Both the position numbers and the translations under genes were made by a program. This document shows, piece by piece, positions 22,841 through 32,119 of a DNA stretch of 64,000 nt. A model generated the notes under the pieces. It was not told the origin of the DNA. It was given only the letters and a program-made list of their open reading frames with translations, and made no database searches. The DNA comes from CAIXOA01 sp041653635 (GTDB lineage: Archaea; Micrarchaeota; Micrarchaeia; Anstonellales; Bilamarchaeaceae). The stretch is taken from assembly GCA_041653635.1 (NCBI GenBank), contig JBAZFC010000001.1:248001-312000 (forward strand). The letters run 5' to 3'. Each line of letters opens with the position of its first letter. The stretch's first letter is position 1.

Positions 22841-24106
22841 GTGAAAACGGAAAAACTGAAAATCCGCGGGATGCACTGCACGTCCTGCGAAAAAAGGATT
22901 GAGGACGCGCTGAAAGGGGTGCAGGGTGTCGCGGGCGCGAAGGCCTCCTTTGCAAAGGGGGAGGTGGAGCTTCAGCTTGCGGACGGCGCGGACATCAAGA
23001 AAGTGGAGGAAGCTGTAAAGAAGGAAGGGTACTCCATAGGCGGAGGGGGGTGGTTCTGGGTAGTGATGGGGGTGGCGGCGATGTTTGCCGCCGCCTTCCT
23101 CCTGGAAAGCCTGGGAATCGGGATAGGGTTCCCTACGGTAGGAAGTGAAGTGGGTTATGCGGCATTGTTCATTTTGGGGCTGGCGACCGGATTCCACTGC
23201 ATAGCGATGTGCGGGGGGTTCGTGCTCGGATATTCGTCCAAATCAGGGGCGGCAATAACCCCCCATATCTTGTACGGGGCGGGCAAGCTGCTCTCATATA
23301 CATTCATAGGCGCGGTATTCGGATTGATTGGCTCGGCGATTGCATTTACTCCGGAGATGAGGGCAGGGGCTGCGCTGCTTGCAGGCATATTCCTTCTCTT
23401 GTACGGGCTGGGGATGCTTGGGATAAGCGGATTGGCTGGGATACGGTTTGGAATGCCGAAAATATTTGGGGACGCGATGGGGAAGCTGGGAGGGCGGGGG
23501 CCGCTCGTCACAGGATTGCTGAACGGATTGATGATTGCGTGTGGTCCCCTTCAAGCGATGTACATATTCGCGGCTGGGACCGGGAGCGTAATGGCGGGGG
23601 GGACTGCGCTTTTCTTCTTCGGGCTGGGTACCTTGCCGGTGATGCTTGGGTTCGGGATAATCACGGCGAGGGCTGGCGGAAATGTGCCGGCAAGGTTTGC
23701 GTCCATTTCGGGATGGCTGGTGATATTCCTCGGGGTGCTTTTGCTGAACCAGGGGCTTACTCTTGCCGGGAGCGGGGTGGTGATCGGGACTGGTGGCGGC
23801 GGAGGGAACGCGACGATAGGGGGCGGAGGCGGGGCTCCTGCTTACCAGGAAATCCACATGAATGTAACATACTACGGGTTTGAGCCGAATGAATTCACGC
23901 TGAAGAAGGGAGTGCCGGTGAGGTGGGTGATAAACGGGGTGAGCATCACCTCCTGCAACAATCGGATAATAGTGCCGGCGTATGGATTGGAGTTTGACGT
24001 GCGGCGGGGGGAGCAGGTGATTGAATTCACTCCTACAGAAACTGGAGAGGTAAGATGGTCGTGCTGGATGGGGATGATACCCGGGAAATTTGTAGTTGTG
24101 GAATGA
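22841..24106 (+). CDS. HMA - SafE/DsbD-like membrane - cupredoxin fusion, copper handling
   Basis: 421 residues from the GTG at 22841 (an upstream GTG at 22805 adds 12). Order: HMA metal domain with GMHCTSCEKRI (CxxC at 13-16); a COG2836 SafE/TauE-like membrane part of about six segments with the hallmark TGFHCIAMCGGFVLGY and a second half-repeat VTGLLNGLMIACGPLQ; a Gly-rich linker; and a C-terminal cupredoxin-like domain outside, with ITSCNNRI and RWSCWMGMIPGKFVV giving Cys and Met ligands. Such fusions move or hand over copper at the membrane. First gene of the copper operon; start codon uncertain. Confidence 0.85.
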   Translation: MKTEKLKIRGMHCTSCEKRIEDALKGVQGVAGAKASFAKGEVELQLADGADIKKVEEAVKKEGYSIGGGGWFWVVMGVAAMFAAAFLLESLGIGIGFPTVGSEVGYAALFILGLATGFHCIAMCGGFVLGYSSKSGAAITPHILYGAGKLLSYTFIGAVFGLIGSAIAFTPEMRAGAALLAGIFLLLYGLGMLGISGLAGIRFGMPKIFGDAMGKLGGRGPLVTGLLNGLMIACGPLQAMYIFAAGTGSVMAGGTALFFFGLGTLPVMLGFGIITARAGGNVPARFASISGWLVIFLGVLLLNQGLTLAGSGVVIGTGGGGGNATIGGGGGAPAYQEIHMNVTYYGFEPNEFTLKKGVPVRWVINGVSITSCNNRIIVPAYGLEFDVRRGEQVIEFTPTETGEVRWSCWMGMIPGKFVVVE

Positions 24107-24119
24107 TGAGGTGAAACAA

Positions 24120-24713
24120 ATGGAAAAAAGGACTTTGTTGGCGTTTGGGTTGATTGTGGGCATCGTGCTTGCCGCCATTGTTTATGCTGCGGCGGTGTTG
24201 CCGAAGCCGGTTTCGGCTGATGCGGGGGTTGGCGCATGCGGGGCAGGCGCTGCTGGCGGCTGCTATGCGAACAGCGGGGACGGCGCCGGGCTGGCGGCGG
24301 TGCCTGCGACGTACGCCCCGGCAGCGGTCCCGAACCGCAGCAGGGAAGAACTGGAACTGCAGGCGGATGCGGGCGTGCGCACGGTGGAGCTGGGCTTTGA
24401 CTGGGGCTCCGGGAATTATGACCCGCAGGAAATAAGGGTGCGCGTCGGGGACAGGGTGAGGATTGAGGCGGATACAAGCGAGCTGAGGGGATGCATGTCC
24501 ACGCTCGTGATAAACGGGATGGGCGTGAGCAAGAGGATTACTGTGGCGGACAACGTGCTGGAATTCACGGCGGGCGCGCCGGGGCAGTACCGGCTCACGT
24601 GCGGGATGGGCATGGGCAACGGATTGCTCATAGTCGAGGACCAGTACGGGAACGTTCCGGCTGGGGAGGCGGCTGCGCCGGCAAGAACCGGGGGGTGTGG
24701 ATGTGGTGGATAG
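24120..24713 (+). CDS. Exported cupredoxin-like protein with Cys-rich tail
   Basis: 197 residues from the ATG at 24120, after GAGGTGA. N-terminal signal/anchor LLAFGLIVGIVLAAIVYAAA; a low-complexity Ala/Gly region with two cysteines (GACGAGAAGGCY); then a cupredoxin fold (VRVGDRVRIEADTSELRGCM... QYRLTCGMGMGNGLLIVE) with a Cys/Met set like the C-terminal domain of the previous protein; and a tail ending GGCGCGG. Probably an extracytoplasmic copper carrier or sink working with the fusion protein, 13 bases upstream. The Cys tail could pass copper on; inferred. Confidence 0.82.
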   Translation: MEKRTLLAFGLIVGIVLAAIVYAAAVLPKPVSADAGVGACGAGAAGGCYANSGDGAGLAAVPATYAPAAVPNRSREELELQADAGVRTVELGFDWGSGNYDPQEIRVRVGDRVRIEADTSELRGCMSTLVINGMGVSKRITVADNVLEFTAGAPGQYRLTCGMGMGNGLLIVEDQYGNVPAGEAAAPARTGGCGCGG

Positions 24714-24769
24714 GCGCAGTACGCTCTGGAACGGCGACAAAATAATAAACTGAAATACGAGGTGGAAAC

Positions 24770-27364
24770 ATGAAAAAGGATCCAATATGCGGAATGAAGG
24801 TTTCGGAAAGGACGAAGTTCAGGCTCACCAAGGGCGGAAAGGCGAATTATTTCTGCTCCGAGGAGTGCATGGACAAGTTCCTTTACGGAAAGCAGGGGGA
24901 GGGTAGCGCGGGTTTTGGGCGCAAGGAAGAGGCGTACGGGATGGCGGAAACGGGAGTTTCTGCCAGTCATCGCGAAGCGATGCGGAAACCGGAAGGCGGC
25001 GTAGCGGCAGCCAGGTTCGGGGGAAGGGAAACTGAACCGGAAACCGGAAGGGCCACCATTTCCGTGGGCGGGATGGAGTGCGCGTCCTGCGCCATCAACA
25101 TAGAGAGGGCGCTGAAGCGGCTGGAGGGTGTGACGGAGGCGAATGTAAATTTCGCCACGCAGAGGGTTAGCGTGGAGTACGAGCTTTCCGCTCTTGCGAA
25201 AAGGGACATAGAGGACGCGATAAGGAAGGCGGGGTACGAAGTGATTGGCGGGAGGGAAGAGCGGGGTGCCGGAAACCTGAGGAGGGATGGTGGAAACAAG
25301 GGCAGGAAACCGAGGGCGGAAAAACGGAGAGATGCTTCATGGGATGATGAGGAAGACTTGGAAGGGGACGGAGAAACCGACAGGGAAAAGGCGGCGAGGG
25401 AGAAGGAGATAAACGATTACAAATTCCGGCTCAAGGTGGCGGGGGCGGTGGCGATTCCCGCTGCGCTCCTTGCGATGGGCGAGATGGCGGGGTTTGAGTT
25501 TCCGGAAATAATAATGCAGAACTTCATGGCGATACAGTTCGTGCTGGCGACCGTGGCGATATACGCCGGCTCGCAGTTCTTCACCAGGGGCTTCAAGGCG
25601 CTCCTGAACAGGATGCCCACGATGGACTCGCTGGTCGCGATTGGGGTGGGCGCGGCGTACCTTTACAGCGTGGCGGTGACGTTCTTCGGTGTGGATGGAT
25701 ACGTGTATTATGAGATTGCTGCGGTGCTGATCGCGTTCCTCCTCCTGGGGAGGCTGCTGGAGGCGATTGCAAAGGGAAAGACCTCGGAAGCGATAAAGCG
25801 GCTGATGGGGCTGCAGGCGAAGACCGCACGCGTGATAAGGAACGGGTACGAGCAGGAAATCCCCATAGAAGAGGTGGATGTTGGGGATACGATAGTGATA
25901 AGGCCGGGGGAGAAGATTCCGGTGGACGGGACCGTGCTGGACGGGGAGTCCTATGTGGACGAGGCGATGATTACGGGCGAGCCCATCCCGGTTGTTAAGA
26001 GGGCCGGCGCGGTGGTCATAGGAGCCACGATAAACAAGAGCGGGAGTTTCAGGATGCGCGCGGAAAAAGTTGGAAAGGACACAATGCTCGCGCAAATAAT
26101 CAAATTGGTGGAGAACGCGCAGGGCTCCAAGGCGCCCATACAAAGATTGGCGGACGAGGTGTCGGCATACTTCGTGCCTGCGGTGCTCGGGCTGGGGCTG
26201 CTTGCGGGCGGGTATTGGTATTTCATCGCCGGGGAGACGTTCCTGTTCGCCCTAACAATATTCATCACCACGCTGATAATCGCGTGCCCGTGCGCGCTTG
26301 GGCTGGCGACGCCCACGGCGGTGATGATGGGGACCGGGAAGGGGGCGGAGTACGGGATACTGTACAAGACCGCGAAGGCGCTGGAAACAGCGCACAAGAC
26401 GCAGGTCGTGGTCTTTGACAAGACCGGGACGCTCACGAAGGGCAAACCGGAGGTCACGGACGTTATTCCTGCGGAGGGGCTGAGCGAGCACGTGCTGCTC
26501 AGGGTTGCGGCATCCGCGGAGAAAAATTCGGAACATCCTTTGGGAGAAGCGATTGTGAAGAGGGCGAAGGAGATGGGCCTGCACCTCTCGGAACCGGACA
26601 AGTTCAACGCGATTCCGGGCCACGGGGTGGAGATAATGCTGGCAAAGGACAGGGTGCTCATAGGGAACAGGAAGCTGATGGAGAGGAAGGGCGTCCCCTA
26701 TTCGGAGCTGGAGGGGGAGCTCGTGCGGCTGGAGAACGAGGGGAAGACGGCGATGCTGGTCGCGATAGGGAACAGGCCCGCGGGCGTGATTGCGGTCGCG
26801 GACACGATGAAGGAGCACTCAAGGGAAGCGATACGCATGCTGCGCAGGCAGGGCATCAAGGTCGCGATGATTACGGGCGACAACAGGAGGACGGCGCAGG
26901 CGATTGCCAAGCAGGCGGGGATAGACAAGGTGTTCGCAGAGGTGCTGCCCGAGGAGAAGGAGCGGGAGGTGAGGAACCTGCAGGACGACGGCTTCAAGGT
27001 GGCGTTCGTGGGCGACGGGATAAACGACGCGCCCGCGCTCGCGGCTTCGGACATCGGGATTGCGATTGGGAGCGGCACGGACGTCGCGATAGAAAGCGGG
27101 GACATCGTGCTGGTGAAGGACGACCTGAGAGATGTGGTGAGGGCGCTCGCCATAAGCAAATACACGATGAAGAAGATAAAGCAGAACCTCTTCTGGGCGT
27201 TCATCTACAACATGGTGGGGCTGCCCGTCGCGATGGGGGTGCTTTATCCATTTACGGGATTCCTGCTCAACCCCGCGATTGCTGGGGCCGCGATGGCGTT
27301 CAGCTCGGTGAGCGTGGTGTCAAACTCGCTGCTGATGAGGGGGTATGGGAAGAAGAAGGCATAG
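24770..27364 (+). CDS. copA: Copper-exporting P1B-type ATPase CopA with YHS and HMA domains
   Basis: 864 residues. A YHS domain at 1-40 (DPICGMKV, then FCSEECMDKF) and an HMA domain with GMECASCAIN (CxxC at 104-107) precede a charged linker of about 60 residues (roughly 165-225). The P-type core then shows MITGEPIPV (TGE), CPCALGLATP near 506-514, DKTGTLTKG (phosphorylated Asp), the NSEHPLGEAI HP motif, MITGDN and GDGINDAPAL. CPC marks Cu(+) export. Preceded by GAGGTGG eight bases before the ATG; follows the cupredoxin genes, so it is the export pump of the island. Confidence 0.96.
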   Translation: MKKDPICGMKVSERTKFRLTKGGKANYFCSEECMDKFLYGKQGEGSAGFGRKEEAYGMAETGVSASHREAMRKPEGGVAAARFGGRETEPETGRATISVGGMECASCAINIERALKRLEGVTEANVNFATQRVSVEYELSALAKRDIEDAIRKAGYEVIGGREERGAGNLRRDGGNKGRKPRAEKRRDASWDDEEDLEGDGETDREKAAREKEINDYKFRLKVAGAVAIPAALLAMGEMAGFEFPEIIMQNFMAIQFVLATVAIYAGSQFFTRGFKALLNRMPTMDSLVAIGVGAAYLYSVAVTFFGVDGYVYYEIAAVLIAFLLLGRLLEAIAKGKTSEAIKRLMGLQAKTARVIRNGYEQEIPIEEVDVGDTIVIRPGEKIPVDGTVLDGESYVDEAMITGEPIPVVKRAGAVVIGATINKSGSFRMRAEKVGKDTMLAQIIKLVENAQGSKAPIQRLADEVSAYFVPAVLGLGLLAGGYWYFIAGETFLFALTIFITTLIIACPCALGLATPTAVMMGTGKGAEYGILYKTAKALETAHKTQVVVFDKTGTLTKGKPEVTDVIPAEGLSEHVLLRVAASAEKNSEHPLGEAIVKRAKEMGLHLSEPDKFNAIPGHGVEIMLAKDRVLIGNRKLMERKGVPYSELEGELVRLENEGKTAMLVAIGNRPAGVIAVADTMKEHSREAIRMLRRQGIKVAMITGDNRRTAQAIAKQAGIDKVFAEVLPEEKEREVRNLQDDGFKVAFVGDGINDAPALAASDIGIAIGSGTDVAIESGDIVLVKDDLRDVVRALAISKYTMKKIKQNLFWAFIYNMVGLPVAMGVLYPFTGFLLNPAIAGAAMAFSSVSVVSNSLLMRGYGKKKA

Positions 27365-27367
27365 CCC

Positions 27368-27553
27368 CTACTTCGCGGAGTATATCCTGTACATCCCCCA
27401 TCCGTGCAGGAGCATTCCCAGAAGGATTATCCATGGCGCATACTGCTGGGCATAGCCGGCAAGGTATGCGCCGAGGCCGAAGCCCAGGATTCCCGCGCCC
27501 AGCATCCAGATTTCCAGCTCCATCGGGGTTGCTTTTTTCAGCTTCTCTAACAT
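27368..27553 (-). CDS. Small two-segment membrane protein, 61 aa
   Basis: Begins MLEKLKKATPMELEIWMLGA, with two hydrophobic helices (WMLGAGILGFGLGAYLAGYA and WIILLGMLLHGWGMYRIY) joined by a short loop. No Cys; Met and His are few. Wedged between the two copper ATPase genes on the opposite strand, convergent with copA and divergent from copB. Size and place suggest an accessory of the copper system, but no family is recognised. Confidence 0.65.
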   Translation of the reverse strand: MLEKLKKATPMELEIWMLGAGILGFGLGAYLAGYAQQYAPWIILLGMLLHGWGMYRIYSAK

Positions 27554-27583
27554 GCTTGCACCGCTTTTGAATACGGGGCGGGA

Positions 27584-27594
27584 TTTTTATTTAT
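27584..27594 (+). promoter_or_regulatory. TATA box of copB
   Basis: TTTTTATTTAT centred about 24 bases before the ATG at 27613, giving copB a leaderless promoter of its own, separate from the copA operon. Confidence 0.5.
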
Positions 27595-27612
27595 TGCAGT
27601 AGAGGGCAACGC

Positions 27613-29754
27613 ATGAGGAAGATGCCGCCAAAGCCGGAAGAGCATATGCACCACATGCATGGGATGGAGCACGGGGCACATATGCACCACGAGGGGCATG
27701 TGATGGCGGAGGAGAAGCCGCATGCGGAAGGACATGAAGGGCACGGGACGCACGCCATGCATGCGGGGGAGGAGGCGCCTGTGCACGAGCACGGCGAGAT
27801 GATGGTGCAGGAGTTCAAGAGGCATTTCCTCATTAGCCTTATTTTCACTATTCCGCTGCTCGTCCTTTCACCGACCGTGCACGGGTGGGCTAGCGAATTC
27901 CTCGGGATTACGCTGCCTACATTCGAAGGGGCGAATTATGTGCTGTTCCTCCTCGCGAGCGTGGTGGCGCTCTACGGCGCGTTCCCATTCTACCGCGAAG
28001 CCGTGAAGTCGCTGCGCCACGGCATCCTGGACATGATGGTCCTCGTGTCAATAGCTGTGGGCTCGGGCTACCTTTTCAGCGTGGGGGGGACCTTCTTCTT
28101 CGTGGCGCCTGATTTCTACTGGGAGATATCCACGCTCGTGGTGTTCCTCCTTTTCGGGCATTGGATGGAGATGCGCACAGTACGGGACGCGTCCGGGGCG
28201 CTCAAGGAGCTGGTCAAGCTCATACCGCCGACCGCTAATCTTGTGGCGAATGGGGAAGTGAGGGAAGTGGAGACCGCATCGCTGAAGAAAGGGGATATTA
28301 TACTCGTGCGCCCGGGCGGGAAGGTGCCCATAGACGGAATAGTCGTGGAGGGCGAGAGCTCGGTGAACGAGGCGATGCTGACCGGGGAGTCCAAGCCGGT
28401 GGGCAAGAAGAAGGGCAGCGCGGTGATAGGGGGCACGCTGAACATCGCCGGGGCGCTCAGGGTGAGGGTGGCGAAAACCGGTGGGGAGACCGCGCTCTCG
28501 CAGATAATAGCCCTGGTGCGGCAGGCGCAGGAAACGAAGCCGCCGGTGCAGAAGCTTGCGGACAGGGCGGCGCATTACCTCACGTTGGTTGCGATAATAG
28601 TGGGGCTGGGGACGCTGCTTTTCTGGAAGCTGGTGGCGGGGGAGCCGACGGTGTTCGCGCTTACGATGATGATAACCGTAATTGTGGTCGCGTGCCCGCA
28701 TGCGCTGGGGCTTGCGATTCCGACCGTGACTACCATCTCCACGACGCTGGCGGCGCGGAACGGGATACTGGTGAAGAACGCGCTTGCGCTGGAGACGGCG
28801 AAGAAGCTGGATGCCGTGATTTTTGACAAGACCGGGACGCTCACGAAAGGGGAGTTCGGGGTGAGCGACGTGGTCCCCTTGGGCGGGATGGACGAAGACG
28901 AAATTCTCGCGGTCGCTGCCGCAATCGAGCAGAACTCGGAGCACATAATCGCGAGGGGGATAGCCGCGAAGGCGAAGGGTAGGGGGCTGAAGCTGCCCAC
29001 GGTTGGGAAATTCACTGCGGTTGCGGGAAAAGGTGTGCGGGCAGTTGTTGGAAAGAAACAGTATTACGTTGGGAACAGGGCGCTGATGGAGGGCGCAGGG
29101 GTGGATTGCAAAAACGAAAAGGCAGAGGAGTTGGCTTCCGAGGGCAAGACGGTGGTTTACGTAGCTTCAGGCAAAAAGCTGGAAGGCCTGATTGCGCTCT
29201 CTGACATCATACGGGAGGAATCTTACGAAGCTGTGAAGGCCCTGAAAGGAATGGGCATGAAGGTCGCGATGCTGACCGGGGACAACAAGGCCACGGCGCA
29301 ATATGTCGCGAAGGAGCTGGGGCTGGACGAGTATTTCGCTGAGGTGCTGCCCGGGCAGAAGTCCGAAGCCGTGAAGGCGATGCAGGGCAGGGGCATGAAG
29401 GTGGCGATGGTCGGGGACGGGGTGAATGACGCCCCGGCGCTGGTGCAGTCTGACGTGGGCATCGCGATAGGCGCGGGGACCGATGTGGCCGTGGAATCCG
29501 CGCAGATCGTGCTCGTGAAGAACGACCCCCGCGACATACCCAAGCTGATTAAGCTGAGCAGGCTCACGATGAGGAAGATGAAAGAGAACCTCGTCTGGGC
29601 GACGGGCTACAATGTGGTTGCGATTCCGGTTGCGGCCGGGGTGCTCGCCCCGTGGGGGATTTTCCTCATGCCGGAGTTCGCGGCGCTGATAATGGCGGCG
29701 TCTAGCATACTTGTTGTGACTAATGCGCTCCTCATGAGGAATGCACGGCTGTAG
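27613..29754 (+). CDS. copB: CopB-type copper-translocating P1B ATPase, His-rich N-terminus
   Basis: 713 residues. The first 60 residues are His/Met-rich (HMHHMHGMEHGAHMHHEGHV, later HEGHGTHAMHAGEEA), a metal-binding tail. The P-type core has MLTGESKPV, ACPHALGLAIP (the CPH signature of CopB, near 361-363), DKTGTLTKG, MLTGDN and GDGVNDAPAL. The usual HP pair appears as NSEHIIARGI, lacking Pro. CopB pumps export Cu(2+) or Cu(+) and usually act with CopA. It has its own promoter downstream of copA. Substrate valence is inferred from CPH. Confidence 0.94.
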   Translation: MRKMPPKPEEHMHHMHGMEHGAHMHHEGHVMAEEKPHAEGHEGHGTHAMHAGEEAPVHEHGEMMVQEFKRHFLISLIFTIPLLVLSPTVHGWASEFLGITLPTFEGANYVLFLLASVVALYGAFPFYREAVKSLRHGILDMMVLVSIAVGSGYLFSVGGTFFFVAPDFYWEISTLVVFLLFGHWMEMRTVRDASGALKELVKLIPPTANLVANGEVREVETASLKKGDIILVRPGGKVPIDGIVVEGESSVNEAMLTGESKPVGKKKGSAVIGGTLNIAGALRVRVAKTGGETALSQIIALVRQAQETKPPVQKLADRAAHYLTLVAIIVGLGTLLFWKLVAGEPTVFALTMMITVIVVACPHALGLAIPTVTTISTTLAARNGILVKNALALETAKKLDAVIFDKTGTLTKGEFGVSDVVPLGGMDEDEILAVAAAIEQNSEHIIARGIAAKAKGRGLKLPTVGKFTAVAGKGVRAVVGKKQYYVGNRALMEGAGVDCKNEKAEELASEGKTVVYVASGKKLEGLIALSDIIREESYEAVKALKGMGMKVAMLTGDNKATAQYVAKELGLDEYFAEVLPGQKSEAVKAMQGRGMKVAMVGDGVNDAPALVQSDVGIAIGAGTDVAVESAQIVLVKNDPRDIPKLIKLSRLTMRKMKENLVWATGYNVVAIPVAAGVLAPWGIFLMPEFAALIMAASSILVVTNALLMRNARL

Positions 29755-29808
29755 GGCGGCGCGGGCACGGGCGCCATGGTTTAAAATCCGCGGCGCATTT
29801 ATTTACGC

Positions 29809-30399
29809 ATGGAAAGGAAAACTGGGATATTGCTGCCGCTAGTCATTTTGGCTAACCTCATCGGCGCATACTTCGGGTTTTTCATATACTATGTGAACCA
29901 GCTCTCCATTACTACGCTGCTGCTGTGGGTTTTCGTGCCGGACTGCCCGCTGGCTGTCCTGCTGATGGCGGCGGCGATTGCGCTGGTGTGGGCGGGGAAG
30001 GGCGGGAATCTCTTCCCTTTCCTCGCGGCTGCGTATGCGATGAAATACGGCATATGGACGGTTGCGGTGCTGCTTTATTTCAATGGATACTTCTTTGCGC
30101 CCGCGCTCCTTGTGCTATATTCCGTGATGCTTGTGACGCACATCGGGATGGCGGTGGAATCGCTCGCGTTCGTGGGGAAGATAAAAGTGGAGCGCTGGCA
30201 CCTGGTTGCGGTGCTCGCGTGGTTCCTGGTGAATGATTTGATGGATTACTGGGGAGGGATGAGCCCGAACAACGTGCCGCCCAGCGGGCTGCTTTTACCA
30301 TTCACGATGCTGCTCACATTCGTGGGGGTGCCGCTTCTCTATCTTGCGTATAAGGAAGGGAAGCCGCGGATTGTGGCGGGCATCTTATGGGGAAAATGA
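29809..30399 (+). CDS. DUF1405 membrane protein
   Basis: 196 residues with about six membrane segments, starting LLPLVILANLIGAYFGFFIY, which matches the DUF1405 N-terminus, followed by FVPDCPLAVLLMAAAIAL and AYAMKYGIWTVAVL, both conserved features. Family function unknown. A TATA box (TTTAAAAT, about 29780-29787) lies about 25 bases before the ATG, so it is its own transcript, although it follows copB closely. Confidence 0.82.
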   Translation: MERKTGILLPLVILANLIGAYFGFFIYYVNQLSITTLLLWVFVPDCPLAVLLMAAAIALVWAGKGGNLFPFLAAAYAMKYGIWTVAVLLYFNGYFFAPALLVLYSVMLVTHIGMAVESLAFVGKIKVERWHLVAVLAWFLVNDLMDYWGGMSPNNVPPSGLLLPFTMLLTFVGVPLLYLAYKEGKPRIVAGILWGK

Positions 30400-30482
30400 T
30401 TGGCGGTAGATTGCCGGGTGCATTTTTGCTGGGTGCTGGTGGCTGTGTGCTGGCTGCCGGGTGCCGTCCTTTGCCAGATGCT

Positions 30483-31439
30483 TTATGCATGCGCGGGGGC
30501 CGGCGCCGCGGAATCTCCGTTGAGCTTCTGGAGGGATTTCCAGTAGAAGTAGCCGACGATTGCGAATGTGATTATGGGCGAGAGCCATGCTGGGATTTCA
30601 AAGCCGAAGCTGTCCAATACCATGATGGAGCCAAGGAAGAAGATGGAGTACATGGCGCCGTTCTTGAGGTAGGCGTATTTGCGCACCTCCTCTATCCCTT
30701 TTATGGTGAGCTCGCGCACGACTATGGCGCCGAGGCCGTTCCCTATGAGGATGAGGGGAACTGCGAGCGTAAAGGCAAATGCGCCGAGGACGCCGTCTAT
30801 GGAGAAGGTGAGGTCTATCACCTCAAGGTACATGAGCTTGCTCAGATCTGAGAGGTTGCTCGTGCCCTTCATGAGCTCCTTTTCGCGCAGCTCCGCGTTC
30901 TGCTTGAAGCCGTGGGTTATGAAGAAGGCGGTGGAGCCGACCACCGCCCCGAAGGCCATTATCGGGTTGATTTGGATGGCGAACCACACGATTATTGAGA
31001 GGAGTATGGAAACGACGGCGAAGAACCAGATGCCCTGGGATGCGATGAACTTCTCGCCCCGGATGCCGTAGTTCTTCGGCTCCAGGAAGAGCCAGTGGAA
31101 GAAGAGGAAGACGAGGAATACCCCGCCGCCTATCAAGAGGACGGGCGCGGACTGCTCCATCGCCTCCACGACCATGGGGTCCTCGCTGAAGGTCGCTGTG
31201 AAGACCTCGTAGGGGCCGAGGGATGGGTTGGCCACCCAGATTATGAGGAGGGGCAGGATTCCCCTGACTATGAAGACGGCGAACAGGATGCCCCAGAAAA
31301 GGAACCATTTCCTCGCGCGCTTGGACATCTTTGAGAGTATGTCCGCGTTTATTATCGCATTATCAACGCTGCTGACGGTCTCGAAAAGGCACAGGCCGAG
31401 TATCGTGAGTATCGCGGCGAGAATGTCCATGTTCCCCAT
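30483..31439 (-). CDS. DUF475/TerC-family integral membrane protein
   Basis: 318 residues, about eight membrane segments. The TerC hallmarks are present: FETVSSVDNAIINADIL near the start and YLEVIDLTFSIDGVLGAFAF in the second half, each with an acidic pair inside the membrane. TerC-like proteins are linked to metal or oxyanion homeostasis and to metalation of exported proteins. Start ambiguous between 31439 and the ATG at 31430; the TATA (near 31455-31464) slightly favours the latter. Convergent with DUF1405; its nearness to the copper island may be meaningful. Confidence 0.88.
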   Translation of the reverse strand: MGNMDILAAILTILGLCLFETVSSVDNAIINADILSKMSKRARKWFLFWGILFAVFIVRGILPLLIIWVANPSLGPYEVFTATFSEDPMVVEAMEQSAPVLLIGGGVFLVFLFFHWLFLEPKNYGIRGEKFIASQGIWFFAVVSILLSIIVWFAIQINPIMAFGAVVGSTAFFITHGFKQNAELREKELMKGTSNLSDLSKLMYLEVIDLTFSIDGVLGAFAFTLAVPLILIGNGLGAIVVRELTIKGIEEVRKYAYLKNGAMYSIFFLGSIMVLDSFGFEIPAWLSPIITFAIVGYFYWKSLQKLNGDSAAPAPAHA

Positions 31440-31582
31440 CCGTCATTTGTTTACAATATATAAAAATGATGTGGCTCGTTAGCTACTCTGGTCATCACAT
31501 ATCAGTCTGGGACGGTGCGGTCATCGCCACGATAGTGATTGCGCAAAGGTTGTTTTTAAGCATATGGGGAGGAACTCATATC

Positions 31583-32119
31583 ATGCAGATTATGGTCCTC
31601 AGGCTCGGGCACAGGCTCCCGAGGGACGAAAGGATGACGACGCACGTTTGCCTCACATCCCGTGCGTTCGGGGCGTCCGGTGCGGCTTACTCCGGGCAGA
31701 AGGACGGCTCGCTGGAGGCGAGCGTGAAGAGGATTGCGGAGAACTGGGGCGGGGAATTTTCAATAGAATACGAGCCGAAGCCAATAACGAGGATAGAAAG
31801 AATGAAGAAGGAGGGCTGGACCGTGGTGCACCTTACGATGTACGGGATGCCGTTGCCGGAGAAGGATGCGGAGATAAGGAAGCGCGGGAAGGTGCTGGTC
31901 GTGGTCGGGGCTGAGAAGGTGCCGGCGGAAGTTTACCAATTGGCGGATTTCAACGTTGCGGTGGGGAACCAGCCCCACTCCGAAATAGCGGCGCTCGCGA
32001 TAACGCTGGACAGGATGCAGGGCGGGAAGGAACTGGAACGGGGCTTCCAGTCTAATTTTGGAGGGGCGGCGATATCGCTGGAGCCTGCGGAAAAGGGGAA
32101 GAAAATAAGGAAAGGCTGA
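31583..32119 (+). CDS. trm56: tRNA (cytidine-56-2'-O)-methyltransferase
   Basis: 178 residues. Start at the ATG at 31583 (MQIMVLRLGHRLPRDERMTT) after a GGGGAGGA site; earlier in-frame codons to 31466 lie before the promoter, and an ATG at 31592 is an alternative. Archaeal SPOUT enzyme that methylates C56 in the T-loop. Matches the family at RLGHRxxRDxRxTTHVxLxxRAFGA, VVHLTMYGMPL, KVLVVVGAEKVP (SAM knot) and FNVAVGNQPHSEIAALAI. Confidence 0.93.
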   Translation: MQIMVLRLGHRLPRDERMTTHVCLTSRAFGASGAAYSGQKDGSLEASVKRIAENWGGEFSIEYEPKPITRIERMKKEGWTVVHLTMYGMPLPEKDAEIRKRGKVLVVVGAEKVPAEVYQLADFNVAVGNQPHSEIAALAITLDRMQGGKELERGFQSNFGGAAISLEPAEKGKKIRKG

